Shown piece after piece: positions 57,001 to 64,000 of a stretch of 64,000 nucleotides of DNA. The stretch is from Bacillus zhangzhouensis (GTDB lineage Bacteria > Bacillota > Bacilli > Bacillales > Bacillaceae): assembly GCA_025809375.1 (NCBI GenBank), contig CP099514.1, positions 2,170,001-2,234,000 on the forward strand, read 5' to 3'. How positions within the stretch are numbered: the first letter of the stretch is position 1; every line of letters begins with the position of its first letter. The notes under the pieces are model-generated. The model did no database searches and was not told the DNA's origin. It saw only the letters and a list, made by a program, of their open reading frames with translations. A program made the position numbers and the translations under genes.

Positions 57001-58092
57001 CGCATCAAAGAACGCAAAGCCTAATCTATCAATTTCCTTTTGAGCCTTTTTAGCTGGCGTTGCCAGCCTGATCAAAGATGTACCAAAGGCTTGTCCTGCA
57101 ATAGAACCTTGTAAACCTGCGTCACCAAACGCCATGACTGCGGCCGCTGATTCTTCAAGACCCCAGCCCAATGAATTAGCATTAGGCGCAAGGAACTTCA
57201 TGGCCTCTCCCATTTGCTCCACATTCGTGTTTGCGTTAGCTGCACCGTATGCAATTACGTCCGAAGCGTGCCCAGCTTCTGATGCTTTCATGGCAAAAGC
57301 TTGCATCATATTAGATGAAATATCGGCGGCAGCAGCTAAATCTAGTTGACCTGCTGCTGCTAAATTCAGCATACCTGGCATCGCTGCATAAATGTCGTTT
57401 GCTTTAAATCCGGCCATCGCCAGGAAGCTTTGTGCGTCTGCTGCTTGACTGGCAGTGAAAACAGTTGTTGCCCCCAACTCTTTAGCCTGATTTTTCAGCT
57501 TTTCGACTTCTGCAGCTGTTCCCCCTGAAATAGCTTTTACTTTGCTCATTTGTGTTTCAAATGACATGCCAACTTCTACAGCATCTTTTAGTGGGAGGAC
57601 CAAGCCAGCAAAAGCAACACCTGTAGTCATCGCTACTGAAGCACCCTTGCTTCTCATTGTGTTGCCAACTGTATTCATTCTTTGGCCCATCTTATACATA
57701 GAAGATGAAGTACGTTTTATTTCAGCTTCCATTTTCTTAATTTTATTCGTTGTCTCAGTTAACGCATTTTGCGTCTTATTCATTTCGGCTGTTGCATAGT
57801 TCAGCCGACGGGCAAGATTTTGTGTCTCTCGCGCGTCCTTTCCCTTCTTGATGGCTGAATCCGCATAAGCTCTTTCAAGTGCTTTGACCTTCATTTTATG
57901 CTGATCTAATTGCTGTGAAAGTGTTCTGACTTTCGCCTGCGACGTTTTCAGTTCATTACCCCACACACCGACGGCAGTCCGATTCTTTTCAAATTCAGAC
58001 TTTATGTTCTTCATTTGAACGGCAATTGCTTTCATTTCCCCGTTAAATTGGGACGAATTAGAATACAGCTTTACTTTAATGTCTTTGCTCAA
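54076..58092 (-). CDS. Prophage tail tape measure protein with C-terminal repeats
   Basis: A 1,338-residue protein. Coiled coil (1-120), then the TP901 core (about 160-420: MSFETQMSKVKAISGGTAAEVEKL, QSFLAMAGFKANDI, SIAGQAFGTSLIRL). Hydrophobic segments near 470-520 are followed by long helices. Between about 960 and 1230 lie five or so degenerate repeats of about 45 residues, each with a KGQSFSxGIxSxK-type core and a Ser/Ala-rich spacer. The length predicts a tail roughly 200 nm long, from the usual about 0.15 nm per residue. Confidence 0.92.
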   Translation of the reverse strand: MSKDIKVKLYSNSSQFNGEMKAIAVQMKNIKSEFEKNRTAVGVWGNELKTSQAKVRTLSQQLDQHKMKVKALERAYADSAIKKGKDARETQNLARRLNYATAEMNKTQNALTETTNKIKKMEAEIKRTSSSMYKMGQRMNTVGNTMRSKGASVAMTTGVAFAGLVLPLKDAVEVGMSFETQMSKVKAISGGTAAEVEKLKNQAKELGATTVFTASQAADAQSFLAMAGFKANDIYAAMPGMLNLAAAGQLDLAAAADISSNMMQAFAMKASEAGHASDVIAYGAANANTNVEQMGEAMKFLAPNANSLGWGLEESAAAVMAFGDAGLQGSIAGQAFGTSLIRLATPAKKAQKEIDRLGFAFFDAAGDMKSMPEVVAEMEKGMKGMTKEQQAATLKTIVGAESYKHWAILLQKGSKALKDNTKALKESDGAAKKMADTMLDNARGSIVAFQSAVEGAKIKLTESLLPTLGNLAEKGADIVSMFNKMDSATAQTVAKTALFATGVLGATTAVATLTMGIGALLAFTGPVGLAIVGGTALLGGIAVATYAYNEQLKNQKKRQEEAKESALLYGEGVSKATQKAAASYVSLREKATSQLFQLTQVSGEEADKMANRLLKTYQKMSSSLVKELEGFKTDALAVLNGLFEDQEGKMKEKGEEWSDQLVGKIDQDVQTVRKKMKQFEKLKEETGLITSNMNEVQRRTFNEIITFFQQSTSKFAANQKDALAIQQRVSESQNKLSFKNAKGYNDQITELYKEGQKAAKKDRDYMSQVMDEALAKEAINAEQHKALKAKINADYQKSLAQNLNTYKKSSEALFDQMSKDGQLLDLETGKALERQKEYSSNSLGIFVEIEESETAYQARWAEKQVAFLQKLGNSKEEAIEQTRKSLIEFNEGLGLASDKAASEADKTIAKVEKKMNRETSARNSGKKIGNEFADGLIDATPNTLASGSILKQSLDLKLREENGIPRIAGQEKGQSFSDGINASKVSVSNSGSLLQQALKQKLSEGNAGAKTFGSQKGQSFSAGISSTKGNTSTAASSVNQTALSNLNKNTTQATQAGVTKGKSHSAGITSTKSANTSAASSVSASATTQLAKTTDGGGGQKAGSQFASGIRSQAGNASNSGSTVAQSGKQGLSSVKTTSTGADFSKGFANGIRSMGGTGGTIWKAAWAIGKVAIRSLKDSIQSKSPAKKTIAEGVNFGDGFIIGLGEKAQDVKKSTAAMAQGAMTSFKSEINRMAFNIQGAADEINTMRAELTVRNEIDTPVLNQKLDALISLLSNNLQTNNENISAAGQTIRIHPAPVIIGGEHLADIVFNQGDTSILDKKSARKYEQNAYKGGLKR

Positions 58093-58107
58093 TCCCTCAC
58101 CACCTTT

Positions 58108-58302
58108 TTACAGTCCAGGTATCTGATCAATGTATAAAGGCTTATCCGATGCTGCAGCGTTTTTACTTGGCTTTTCCTTGCTCGCTTCTTTGCGCCGCGC
58201 GAGTCGCTTCAAGTGATAGACAATGTCCATTTCGTCTATCTGATTTTGAGTAAAGCCAATGTCCTCTAATGCGTTATACATATCAAGGACAGCATCGGAC
58301 AA
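58108..58302 (-). CDS. Tail assembly chaperone, frameshift extension (gpT-like)
   Basis: A 64-residue frame (DAVLDMYNALEDIGFTQNQIDEMDIVYHLKRLARRKEAS) just before the tape measure. It is open in the -1 frame relative to the gpG-like gene. A G5 run at 58310-58314 near the end of that gene offers a slip site, so a gpG-T fusion reading AEPG-GVSLSDAV is likely. This is standard in siphoviruses. A TTG start for separate translation also exists. Confidence 0.8.
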   Translation of the reverse strand: MSDAVLDMYNALEDIGFTQNQIDEMDIVYHLKRLARRKEASKEKPSKNAAASDKPLYIDQIPGL

Positions 58303-58304
58303 AC

Positions 58305-58640
58305 TTACTCCCCCGGCTCTGCTTCCTCTGCAGTTTCTGGATTCAGGATCTTGCTCGCTTCAACTATGTTCCCAATGACATAGTTTGCGGTTGCGTAGAT
58401 TGTTCTGCTTAAAACGCGTGAATCAATGCCTTTTTCAAATTCTTCTGCAGTGAATTTGTTTCCAAACACTTCACAAATAAACTCTGATTGTCTACTTGTA
58501 TAAAGTCTTTCAGGGTCATTTGATTCAAAGTCTTCTGTTACTTCTACCGCAGTTCTAAACAAAGCACCTGTGATAAAGCTAGGTGTGGAAAATTTCTTTT
58601 TCTTTCCGTTTAAATGCAAGGTGATTGTCAATGCTTCCAT
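58305..58640 (-). CDS. Tail assembly chaperone (gpG-like)
   Basis: A 111-residue protein (EALTITLHLNGKKKKFSTPSFITGALFRTAVEVTED). It binds the tape measure during tail assembly in the family. It ends ETAEEAEPGE with a GGGGGAG slip site two codons before its stop, which joins it to the next frame. Confidence 0.85.
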   Translation of the reverse strand: MEALTITLHLNGKKKKFSTPSFITGALFRTAVEVTEDFESNDPERLYTSRQSEFICEVFGNKFTAEEFEKGIDSRVLSRTIYATANYVIGNIVEASKILNPETAEEAEPGE

Positions 58641-58680
58641 GTGTTATTTCCTCCTAATTACAAAATAAAAAAGAGCGTTA

Positions 58681-59307
58681 TTAAACGCCCTTTCCGATGT
58701 CTACTGAACTCGTAGAATCCTCTGTATCTTTTCCTTTTTCAAACGATGCCCCATCGTATACAACTTGTTTAAACCATTCATCCGGATCAAAGCCTTCGTC
58801 GAATTCAGCTTGAGCCTTCCAACGATTTTTTCCTTTTTTGTTTTGTAAAGTCATAAAGCCTGCCTTAAATTTTGCTGTTTCAGGATCTGCTTTACCCTCT
58901 GTCGTTTTATTTTCGTTAGCCATCAATTCAGGAAGCCCCTTTAAAAACCAATAAAACCTATGACCGCCAGTGGATGTTTTCGCCCTAAAGCCGAAAGCCA
59001 AGAAAATAGCCTTATCATCAGAACTGGCAAAAGAAATCCCATTCTCGACCTTGTGTCCGAAAATCTTGTTTTGTACCTCAATAGGTAAATCTGCTAGTTC
59101 AGCTTCAAGGTCAATGTCACCCATGTTGTTAAATGAATCGAACACGCCGTTATCAGCCCAAAACTTAGACTGCTCTGATTTTGGATCGACTTTGACGTTT
59201 ACAGCTCCTGGCAGTCTTTCAGGCTTTGCATATTCAAGTCCTTTGTCATCATCCTGAATAAGTTCAGCATAATGAAACATGTCTAATCCGTAGATTGTTT
59301 TCCCCAT
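58681..59307 (-). CDS. Major tail tube protein
   Basis: A 208-residue protein of the phi13 family style (GKTIYGLDMFHYAELIQDDDKGLEYAKPERLPGAVNVKVDPKSEQSKFWADNG; ends with a Ser/Thr-rich tail). It polymerises as the tail tube. It lies between the tail completion gene and the chaperones. Confidence 0.88.
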   Translation of the reverse strand: MGKTIYGLDMFHYAELIQDDDKGLEYAKPERLPGAVNVKVDPKSEQSKFWADNGVFDSFNNMGDIDLEAELADLPIEVQNKIFGHKVENGISFASSDDKAIFLAFGFRAKTSTGGHRFYWFLKGLPELMANENKTTEGKADPETAKFKAGFMTLQNKKGKNRWKAQAEFDEGFDPDEWFKQVVYDGASFEKGKDTEDSTSSVDIGKGV

Positions 59308-59318
59308 CTGTTTTCCTC

Positions 59319-59687
59319 CTAGAAAAATGTTTTGACGTACCTCATACCTTTGTGAAAGATTTTAGTATCTGTTTCGTAAAGATCCACTGAATCGTACCTG
59401 CCATAACCTAAATCTTTCATCAGTTTGTCTATCAATTTTGCTATTTCTGTTTCATGCGTTCGCGTGTCTGCTTTTGAAAATATACTTAGCTGAAAACGAA
59501 CCTCACTAGCTGCGGGTTTGTTGTCTCTGTATTCCTGATCCCTATCTGTAATCTCTGAAAACACAACTCTAGGAAATGCGGCCACATCATCGGCCACAAG
59601 ATTATGAAAACCACCCGTGACAAGCTGCTTTAATTCATCGTTTTTTATTAACGCTGCACTCAATTCTTTCTTTGCATCAAAGCTCAT
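59319..59687 (-). CDS. Tail completion protein (DUF3168-like)
   Basis: A 122-residue protein (FHNLVADDVAAFPRVVFSEITDRDQEYRDNKPAASEVRFQLSIFS). It sits in the gpU-like terminator position between the HK97-gp10 gene and the tube gene. It overlaps the former by 4 nt. Confidence 0.78.
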   Translation of the reverse strand: MSFDAKKELSAALIKNDELKQLVTGGFHNLVADDVAAFPRVVFSEITDRDQEYRDNKPAASEVRFQLSIFSKADTRTHETEIAKLIDKLMKDLGYGRYDSVDLYETDTKIFHKGMRYVKTFF

Positions 59688-60067
59688 TTAATAGGCGCCG
59701 TGATAATTCTTTCTATGATCTTCACAGCTTGTCCCTCCCCTTCGATTCCGCCTTTCTCGATGAACGGATGCGGCGGCATTTTAGATGTGCCCCATTCTAA
59801 AAAGCGCCCCCTGTAAGCGACTTTTCTATTTGGCCCTACCGAAACAAACAGCTCACCGTCTTTGGATTCTCTTGCAGCTGAAACGATGATGTTATCGACC
59901 ATGTGAGGCTGATTTTTTGAACTCTTATTCACGTTACGTTTTTGATGCTCGGCTATTACCTCGCCCCCAGCTTTAAGGGCAATCTTTTCGGCTTTTTCGA
60001 CGTCGTCACCTATCTTGTTGAAAAATCTCGTTAAATCTTCGAATCCTTCAATATCCATATCAGCCAT
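59684..60067 (-). CDS. HK97 gp10-like head-tail connector protein
   Basis: A 127-residue protein with the gp10 pattern: EDLTRFFNKIGDDVEKAEKIALKAGGEVIAEHQKRNV and the C-terminal FLEWGTSKMPPHPFIEKG. It joins head and tail in the family. Confidence 0.87.
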   Translation of the reverse strand: MADMDIEGFEDLTRFFNKIGDDVEKAEKIALKAGGEVIAEHQKRNVNKSSKNQPHMVDNIIVSAARESKDGELFVSVGPNRKVAYRGRFLEWGTSKMPPHPFIEKGGIEGEGQAVKIIERIITAPIK

Positions 60068-60425
60068 TTATGCCGACCTCATTGCATGTGACTTCAAGCC
60101 GCTTCTTTTTATTTTCAACGTCGTTAAAATCCATTACTTCGAAAGTGCGATAGATTGGCTCTCCTGCGTCATCGGTTCCCGTTTGATAAAGGATTCGCAT
60201 GTCCTGCTTTACGTCTTCTCGGTATCTTATTGTGATTTTCTTTGGTGACTTAACGCCTAACGCACCTGCAACAAGCGTATCTGATTTTGTGCCGGAAAAT
60301 CCTTCAATTGAACCCCATGTCTCAAAGACATTTTCATAGGATTCATTCCAATTCAGCTCGTCATCTTGTACCCTTTTCTTTACTTGAAAGGTTAAGCGTC
60401 GATTCAACTCGCTTATCTTCTTCAT
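60060..60425 (-). CDS. Head closure / head-tail adaptor protein
   Basis: A 121-residue protein starting MKKISELNRRLTFQVKKRV; it has ETWGSIEGFSGTK and RYREDVKQDMRILYQ, characteristic of phage head-tail joining proteins. I prefer the ATG at 60425 over a TTG-region start 18 nt upstream, based on the family start. It overlaps both neighbours slightly. Confidence 0.85.
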   Translation of the reverse strand: MKKISELNRRLTFQVKKRVQDDELNWNESYENVFETWGSIEGFSGTKSDTLVAGALGVKSPKKITIRYREDVKQDMRILYQTGTDDAGEPIYRTFEVMDFNDVENKKKRLEVTCNEVGING

Positions 60426-60702
60426 TCTCTTCTGCCTCCACATAGCGAAGTTGGGTTAGTTGATCCCGAATAGTAAAAGGGATGGATGAGCCGGAAACAC
60501 CTGACTCATACACCCCTCGATTTTCGTACCAATGAGCAACAAGCATTCCTGTTACAAGTGCATACTGCTCGTTACCTTCAACATAACACCCTATGCCATT
60601 TTTGATATATCCCTTTGCTGCAGCAATTAAGGTTTTAAGCAAGGCGTCATCTTGATCGGTATCAATTTTTAAATATTCATCTTTCAGCATTTTTAAATCC
60701 AT
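60361..60702 (-). CDS. Head-tail connector (gp6-like)
   Basis: A 113-residue protein with the helical gp6 pattern (MLKDEYLKIDTDQDDALLKTLIAAAKGYIKNGIG, LVTGMLVAHWYENRGVYE). It docks on the portal in the family. It overlaps the head closure gene by about 65 nt, a large overlap. Confidence 0.85.
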   Translation of the reverse strand: MDLKMLKDEYLKIDTDQDDALLKTLIAAAKGYIKNGIGCYVEGNEQYALVTGMLVAHWYENRGVYESGVSGSSIPFTIRDQLTQLRYVEAEENEEDKRVESTLNLSSKEKGTR

Positions 60703-60716
60703 AGAAGACCGCCTAC

Positions 60717-61118
60717 TTATTCAGTATTTTCTTTACCCTCAAGCTCATTGACTCGCGTCTGTAAATCGGTGATCATGTCTTTTACTGCAGAATTGAGATT
60801 CTCCCACATAACACTGCCAGTGCCTAAAGTACGAGAGTTAACAGATTTATCTGCTAGGTGTTTATTTGTAACTGAGCCTTCCTCAATAACAGCAGCATCA
60901 CCCTTATCGCCTTTCGGGCCCTGCTCTCCTGGATCGCCTTTTGGACCTTGAGGACCGGTATCACCTTTTGGTCCTTTTTCACCTTGCATCCCTTGAATGT
61001 AAAGAGGATTTTCTTCGCTGTTTCCTTTTACATAAACAGCCGTGATAGGTTTACCATCAGGGCCCGCCTCTGCAGATGTTAATACTCCATTACTTTCATT
61101 CAGAAAATCTTTTGCCAT
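60717..61118 (-). CDS. Collagen-like head fibre protein
   Basis: A 133-residue protein. The middle (about 44-75) is a run of roughly 11 G-x-y triplets, rich in GPKGD/GEKGP as in bacterial collagens. The C-terminal part (EEGSVTNKHLADKSVNSRTLGTGSVMWENLN) repeats the head-fibre motif also seen in the next gene. It is probably a trimeric capsid decoration. Confidence 0.8.
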   Translation of the reverse strand: MAKDFLNESNGVLTSAEAGPDGKPITAVYVKGNSEENPLYIQGMQGEKGPKGDTGPQGPKGDPGEQGPKGDKGDAAVIEEGSVTNKHLADKSVNSRTLGTGSVMWENLNSAVKDMITDLQTRVNELEGKENTE

Positions 61119-61142
61119 GTTAGATCAATTCCTTTCCTTTGT

Positions 61143-61442
61143 TTATTCTTTGCTCAGTTTGCTTTTCAGCTCTTTTATTTCGTCTTCCATTCCCTTGAGT
61201 CTAGTTTCAATAGACGAATTAAGATGCTCCGGCATGACGCTCCCTGTCCCGATGTTTGCTGAACGGACAGCTTTTTCAGCAAGCATTTCATGTGTCACGC
61301 TTCCTGGTGCAGCTGATCCGCCGCCTCCTACACTCACTTCCTCGCCGTCTTTGACGATTTTTCCGCCTGCAATTTCTAAAACACCACCGATGACAGTTCG
61401 ATCCCCGCCGTCAGTGGTGTAATTTTTTGTTGTATATCCCAT
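61143..61442 (-). CDS. Head fibre protein
   Basis: About 99 residues from ATG at 61442, chosen since AAGGAGGACACG precedes it. It has GSVTHEMLAEKAVRSANIGTGSVMPEHLNSSIE, the same fibre motif as the collagen-like protein, plus a C-terminal coiled coil. The two are probably paralogous decoration proteins. It lies directly after the capsid gene. Confidence 0.78.
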   Translation of the reverse strand: MGYTTKNYTTDGGDRTVIGGVLEIAGGKIVKDGEEVSVGGGGSAAPGSVTHEMLAEKAVRSANIGTGSVMPEHLNSSIETRLKGMEDEIKELKSKLSKE

Positions 61443-61452
61443 CGTGTCCTCC

Positions 61453-62634
61453 TTATTGGATCGTAATTTGTCCAAATACTACCGCTTCGTCATCCCATTT
61501 TCGGACGTCTTCTCGTTCAATCGCTCTGACTTTCGTAGTATTCGTTTCGAAGGCTCCCGCCCCTACGTCTGTAGAAGCGATTGATTGTTGCTGACGATCA
61601 AATAGAACAATCGCTTCTTTTAAATTACCGATGATGATTGGCGCTTTACCCTTTTGTGTTTTCAAGACTTTGTTAGAAATATTTACAACAGGTCGGCCGT
61701 CAAAAAGTTTTTTTGTTGGATTTGTAGGATCCGGCTGCATTAAATATTTACCTTCTCCGTCTTTAAGTGTATCTAACCAGTTGTATCCGTCTTGGTTAGT
61801 CATCACGATAGATCCTGGGGATACAAGGGGATCAAGTGTGACATTTAAAGCTTTTTTAATTCCATCCAATCCCTCAATCTCTACCTTTTTCAAAGATTCA
61901 ATTACATTCAAAATCAGGCTATTACGGGTAACAACTGATTTTTTTGCAAACCAGTTAGCGACATATCTCATAATCGCTTGATCAGAATCGCTTAACATTG
62001 AATTTGATAAGGTCATGATGCCTCCAAAATCTTCAATAGCATAATTCATTTTTGTGAATTTTGGCTGATCAGACTCGGGTAATTCTTCTAATTCTTCAAG
62101 ACGGGCAAACGGCACCATATCAGAATTCTTTTCTAACAAACGTGATCCTGAACGGCCCGTAACTGGTTCAACCGTTACATATTGCTCTAGTGGTTCATAA
62201 GTTCGTTTAAGTTCATGGATTAGCCTTCCGATGTCTTCAGGAATCAAAATCCCGCCATCTTCATCATTTTTGCCTGACATTGCTCTGAATTCCTCACTAT
62301 CCAAAAGGTCACGCTCTTCATCGGTAAGTCTTTTTCCTCTTAATTTCTTTAGAAAAGTCTTGCGGTATTGCTGCTGCCTTTCTTCTTTATCTCCCTCGGC
62401 GCCTTTCCGTCCCTCCGGGTTACGTTCTAGCTCCGGCACAAAATTTTCACCGCCAGGTAAATCCGGCACGTTCAGCGAGCGACCTTCTACCATCAACTCA
62501 ATTTGATTCTTAAGCTCTTTCACTTCATCGAGAAGCTGGCGCGCTTCCTCTGTTTTTCCTGCTGCTAGTGCCTTATCCGCATCTTCTTTCTTTTGTGTAA
62601 ACTGCTGACGCAGTTCAATTTCTTTTTTTGTCAT
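61453..62634 (-). CDS. Major capsid protein, HK97 fold
   Basis: A 393-residue protein. The N-terminal coiled coil (1-105, with KKEIELRQQFTQKKEDADKALAAG) is the delta/scaffold domain removed by the prohead protease. The mature part begins about 115 (GILIPEDIGRLIHELKRTYEPLEQYVTV) and ends VFGQITIQ. It is next to the protease, as usual. Confidence 0.93.
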   Translation of the reverse strand: MTKKEIELRQQFTQKKEDADKALAAGKTEEARQLLDEVKELKNQIELMVEGRSLNVPDLPGGENFVPELERNPEGRKGAEGDKEERQQQYRKTFLKKLRGKRLTDEERDLLDSEEFRAMSGKNDEDGGILIPEDIGRLIHELKRTYEPLEQYVTVEPVTGRSGSRLLEKNSDMVPFARLEELEELPESDQPKFTKMNYAIEDFGGIMTLSNSMLSDSDQAIMRYVANWFAKKSVVTRNSLILNVIESLKKVEIEGLDGIKKALNVTLDPLVSPGSIVMTNQDGYNWLDTLKDGEGKYLMQPDPTNPTKKLFDGRPVVNISNKVLKTQKGKAPIIIGNLKEAIVLFDRQQQSIASTDVGAGAFETNTTKVRAIEREDVRKWDDEAVVFGQITIQ

Positions 62635-62669
62635 TTTTAATTTTCCTCCTCATAGAACGCAAAAAAGCC

Positions 62670-63314
62670 TTACTCTGGAAGATCAAGGCTTAAAAGTTCC
62701 AATTCAATTTTTAAAGTTTCATCTGTTGGTGCGCTTCGTTGTTCTTTCATTTCTTCTACTTTCTCTAAGCTTCGGGCACCTACTACAGCTTCGGTATCGC
62801 TATACGCAGGTGTCGTTACAAGAGATATGTCATATATGCGGTGAATGTTGTTTATTCTTCGTTCGTATATATCCTCGTTTTCGTTAATTCTCCATTCGTC
62901 AGGCTCTTCACCGTTGTAATCCAACGAAAAGGCAAATGAACATTGATTAATAACGCCGCTGCGTATATTCTCCATGAGATCGCGCGCATATGACGTGTCT
63001 GACGGCTTAAATCTGAATTTAAGACCTATGCCATCTATTTCGAGTTCAAGCCGGCCTGACTCCCCTGAAACGGTATTTCTAGCTAGGGGAAAATCCTCTC
63101 GATGGTTAAAAAGTGCAATGACGTTTGATAGATCGGTAGATTCTAAAGCGTTCCTGCTTATGATTTCCTTGAACCACCCCAAACGCTCGGACCATTTTTC
63201 AAATTTCAAAGCATAGCCTTCCACATATTCGGCTTGTCCTTTACCTTCGGAACGTATCTCTATTGGCGTCGTGAGCAGCCGCACTTCTTTTTCTTTACTC
63301 ATTCTTGCTGTCAC
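62670..63314 (-). CDS. HK97-type prohead protease
   Basis: A 214-residue protein with the catalytic His in VIALFNHREDFPLAR and Ser in INQCSFAFSL, and IEGYALKFEKW-like opening (VEGYALKFEKWSERLG). It cleaves the capsid delta domain. Its start overlaps the portal stop by 20 nt. Confidence 0.92.
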   Translation of the reverse strand: MTARMSKEKEVRLLTTPIEIRSEGKGQAEYVEGYALKFEKWSERLGWFKEIISRNALESTDLSNVIALFNHREDFPLARNTVSGESGRLELEIDGIGLKFRFKPSDTSYARDLMENIRSGVINQCSFAFSLDYNGEEPDEWRINENEDIYERRINNIHRIYDISLVTTPAYSDTEAVVGARSLEKVEEMKEQRSAPTDETLKIELELLSLDLPE

Positions 63315-64000
63315 CTCCCTTCATGGCTGAACCAGCTTTAAGCCTCTGGTATTCTTCCATAAAGTCAAGTGATACATAGTTTAGACTTGCAAGATATTTG
63401 TCTCCATGTTCGATAGGGTTTCTTTCGAGTAAGTCACGAACTTCATTTTTATTTAATATTCCTGATTCGATCATAAATTTGAAATACTCGGCCTGTGTCT
63501 TACTATCGCCGCGCAACTCACTATCAACATTGAATTTTACATAATGACCCGCTTTTTGATCATTGTCAGTAAACAGCTTAATATTTAATTCTTGTTCAAA
63601 ATTCACGATCCACGGTTGCAAGGTGTTTTTCATGTATTCGATGGACTGGTGCTCAATATTTGAAAAAGTGGCTTTATCTAATTCATTGAGCTTATGCAAT
63701 GGAACTTTATATATCATTGCAATTTGAGCTTTGTTGAACTTCATCGACTCGACGAATTGGGCTTCTTGCAACGGCATGGCAATAGATTGATATTCTAGTC
63801 CATTGTCAATAATGGCTATGTTTTCACCTTGGTTGACCCGTTTCCATTCTTTTCTTACGTTTTCCTTGGGCTTCTCATCCAAGAAGGATGGAACCTTTAG
63901 GATGCCGCGCGGCGTGGCTTCGTTTTTATATAGTTTTGCGTTATACTTTGTGGCAGCTGCTTGAGCGCCTATGTGCTCTCTCACTACCCCGATAGGCGAC
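63295..64000 (-). CDS. Portal protein, C-terminal part (cut by window edge)
   Basis: About the last 230 residues of an HK97/phage portal family protein (FLDEKPKENVRKEWKRVNQGENIAIIDNGLEYQSIAMPLQEAQFVESMKFNKAQIAMIYKVPLHKL, and SIEYMKNTLQPWIVNFEQELN). The gene runs out of the window on the 5' side, so the ATG near 63984 is probably internal. It forms the DNA entry ring of the capsid. Confidence 0.92.
   Translation of the reverse strand, partial: SPIGVVREHIGAQAAATKYNAKLYKNEATPRGILKVPSFLDEKPKENVRKEWKRVNQGENIAIIDNGLEYQSIAMPLQEAQFVESMKFNKAQIAMIYKVPLHKLNELDKATFSNIEHQSIEYMKNTLQPWIVNFEQELNIKLFTDNDQKAGHYVKFNVDSELRGDSKTQAEYFKFMIESGILNKNEVRDLLERNPIEHGDKYLASLNYVSLDFMEEYQRLKAGSAMKGGDSKNE

Larger units (their letters stand above)
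41268..64000. mobile_element. Siphovirus-type prophage integrated in gerE (partial; continues beyond window)
   Basis: A large serine recombinase abuts the gerE fragment. Cargo, lysis, tail, tail-tip and head genes follow on the minus strand up to a portal gene cut by the window. Terminase, replication and repressor genes and the other attachment site would lie beyond 64000. Architecture: HK97-fold capsid with prohead protease, long flexible tail, BppU/pectate-lyase-like tip proteins. Confidence 0.93.

Overview
The window fits a chromosome of the Bacillus pumilus/safensis/altitudinis group, or a close Bacillus relative. The ilvB-ilvN-ilvC-leuA-leuB-leuC operon has a T-box leader. The gerM-rph-rdgB-ysnB-tRNA-Arg block with murI and a ysmB-like MarR gene follows the B. 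subtilis gene order. Proteins and ribosome binding sites are Bacillus-like. The species is inferred from style, not from a database search.

Layout. (1) 1-8,200: branched-chain amino acid genes on the minus strand, with leuC cut by the window edge, the T-box between ilvE and ilvB, and ilvE with its own promoter. (2) 8,217-15,430: pgl, an IS3-family element sitting in the loop of the terminator shared by pgl and a DUF1232 gene, then the dltXABCD operon behind an ECF-sigma type promoter. (3) 15,590-19,670: a variable zone with a DUF4288 gene, a kelch-protein pseudogene, an LXG toxin with an Imm50-like immunity gene, and a 43-codon scrap of a type I restriction specificity subunit. (4) 19,683-36,492: a 16.8-kb integrated element bounded by a 36-bp direct repeat of the tRNA-Arg 3' end. 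It carries an integrase, a second short recombinase, a replication initiator beside repeated iteron-like motifs, a tRNA-Trp and an AT-rich cargo cassette. It also carries a complete-looking tail tape measure protein with a small gene in front, but no other recognisable virion gene. (5) 36,460-41,267: core tRNA-Arg, ysnB, rdgB, rph, gerM, murI and ysmB. (6) 41,268-64,000: a siphovirus-type prophage inserted in gerE. Only the last 26 codons of gerE remain here, and the prophage large serine recombinase abuts them. The prophage carries a bacteriocin-like secreted protein with a small membrane partner, an IspA-like intracellular protease, lysis genes, and tail and head genes in reverse order up to the portal gene at the window edge.

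How parts work together. IlvB/IlvN, IlvC and IlvE make isoleucine and valine, and LeuA/B/C feed leucine; the T-box reads uncharged tRNA-Leu. The Dlt proteins put D-alanine on teichoic acids. The prophage late genes form one minus-strand block running head to tail to host-binding tip to lysis, while its cargo sits at the recombinase end, as is usual for lysogenic conversion genes. Excision of the prophage would rejoin gerE, which is required late in the mother cell during sporulation.

Most interesting for follow-up: the tape-measure-carrying element, which looks like a phage satellite or a reduced phage-plasmid; its AT-rich operator/HTH/membrane-protein cassette; the bacteriocin-like pair; and the gerE interruption.
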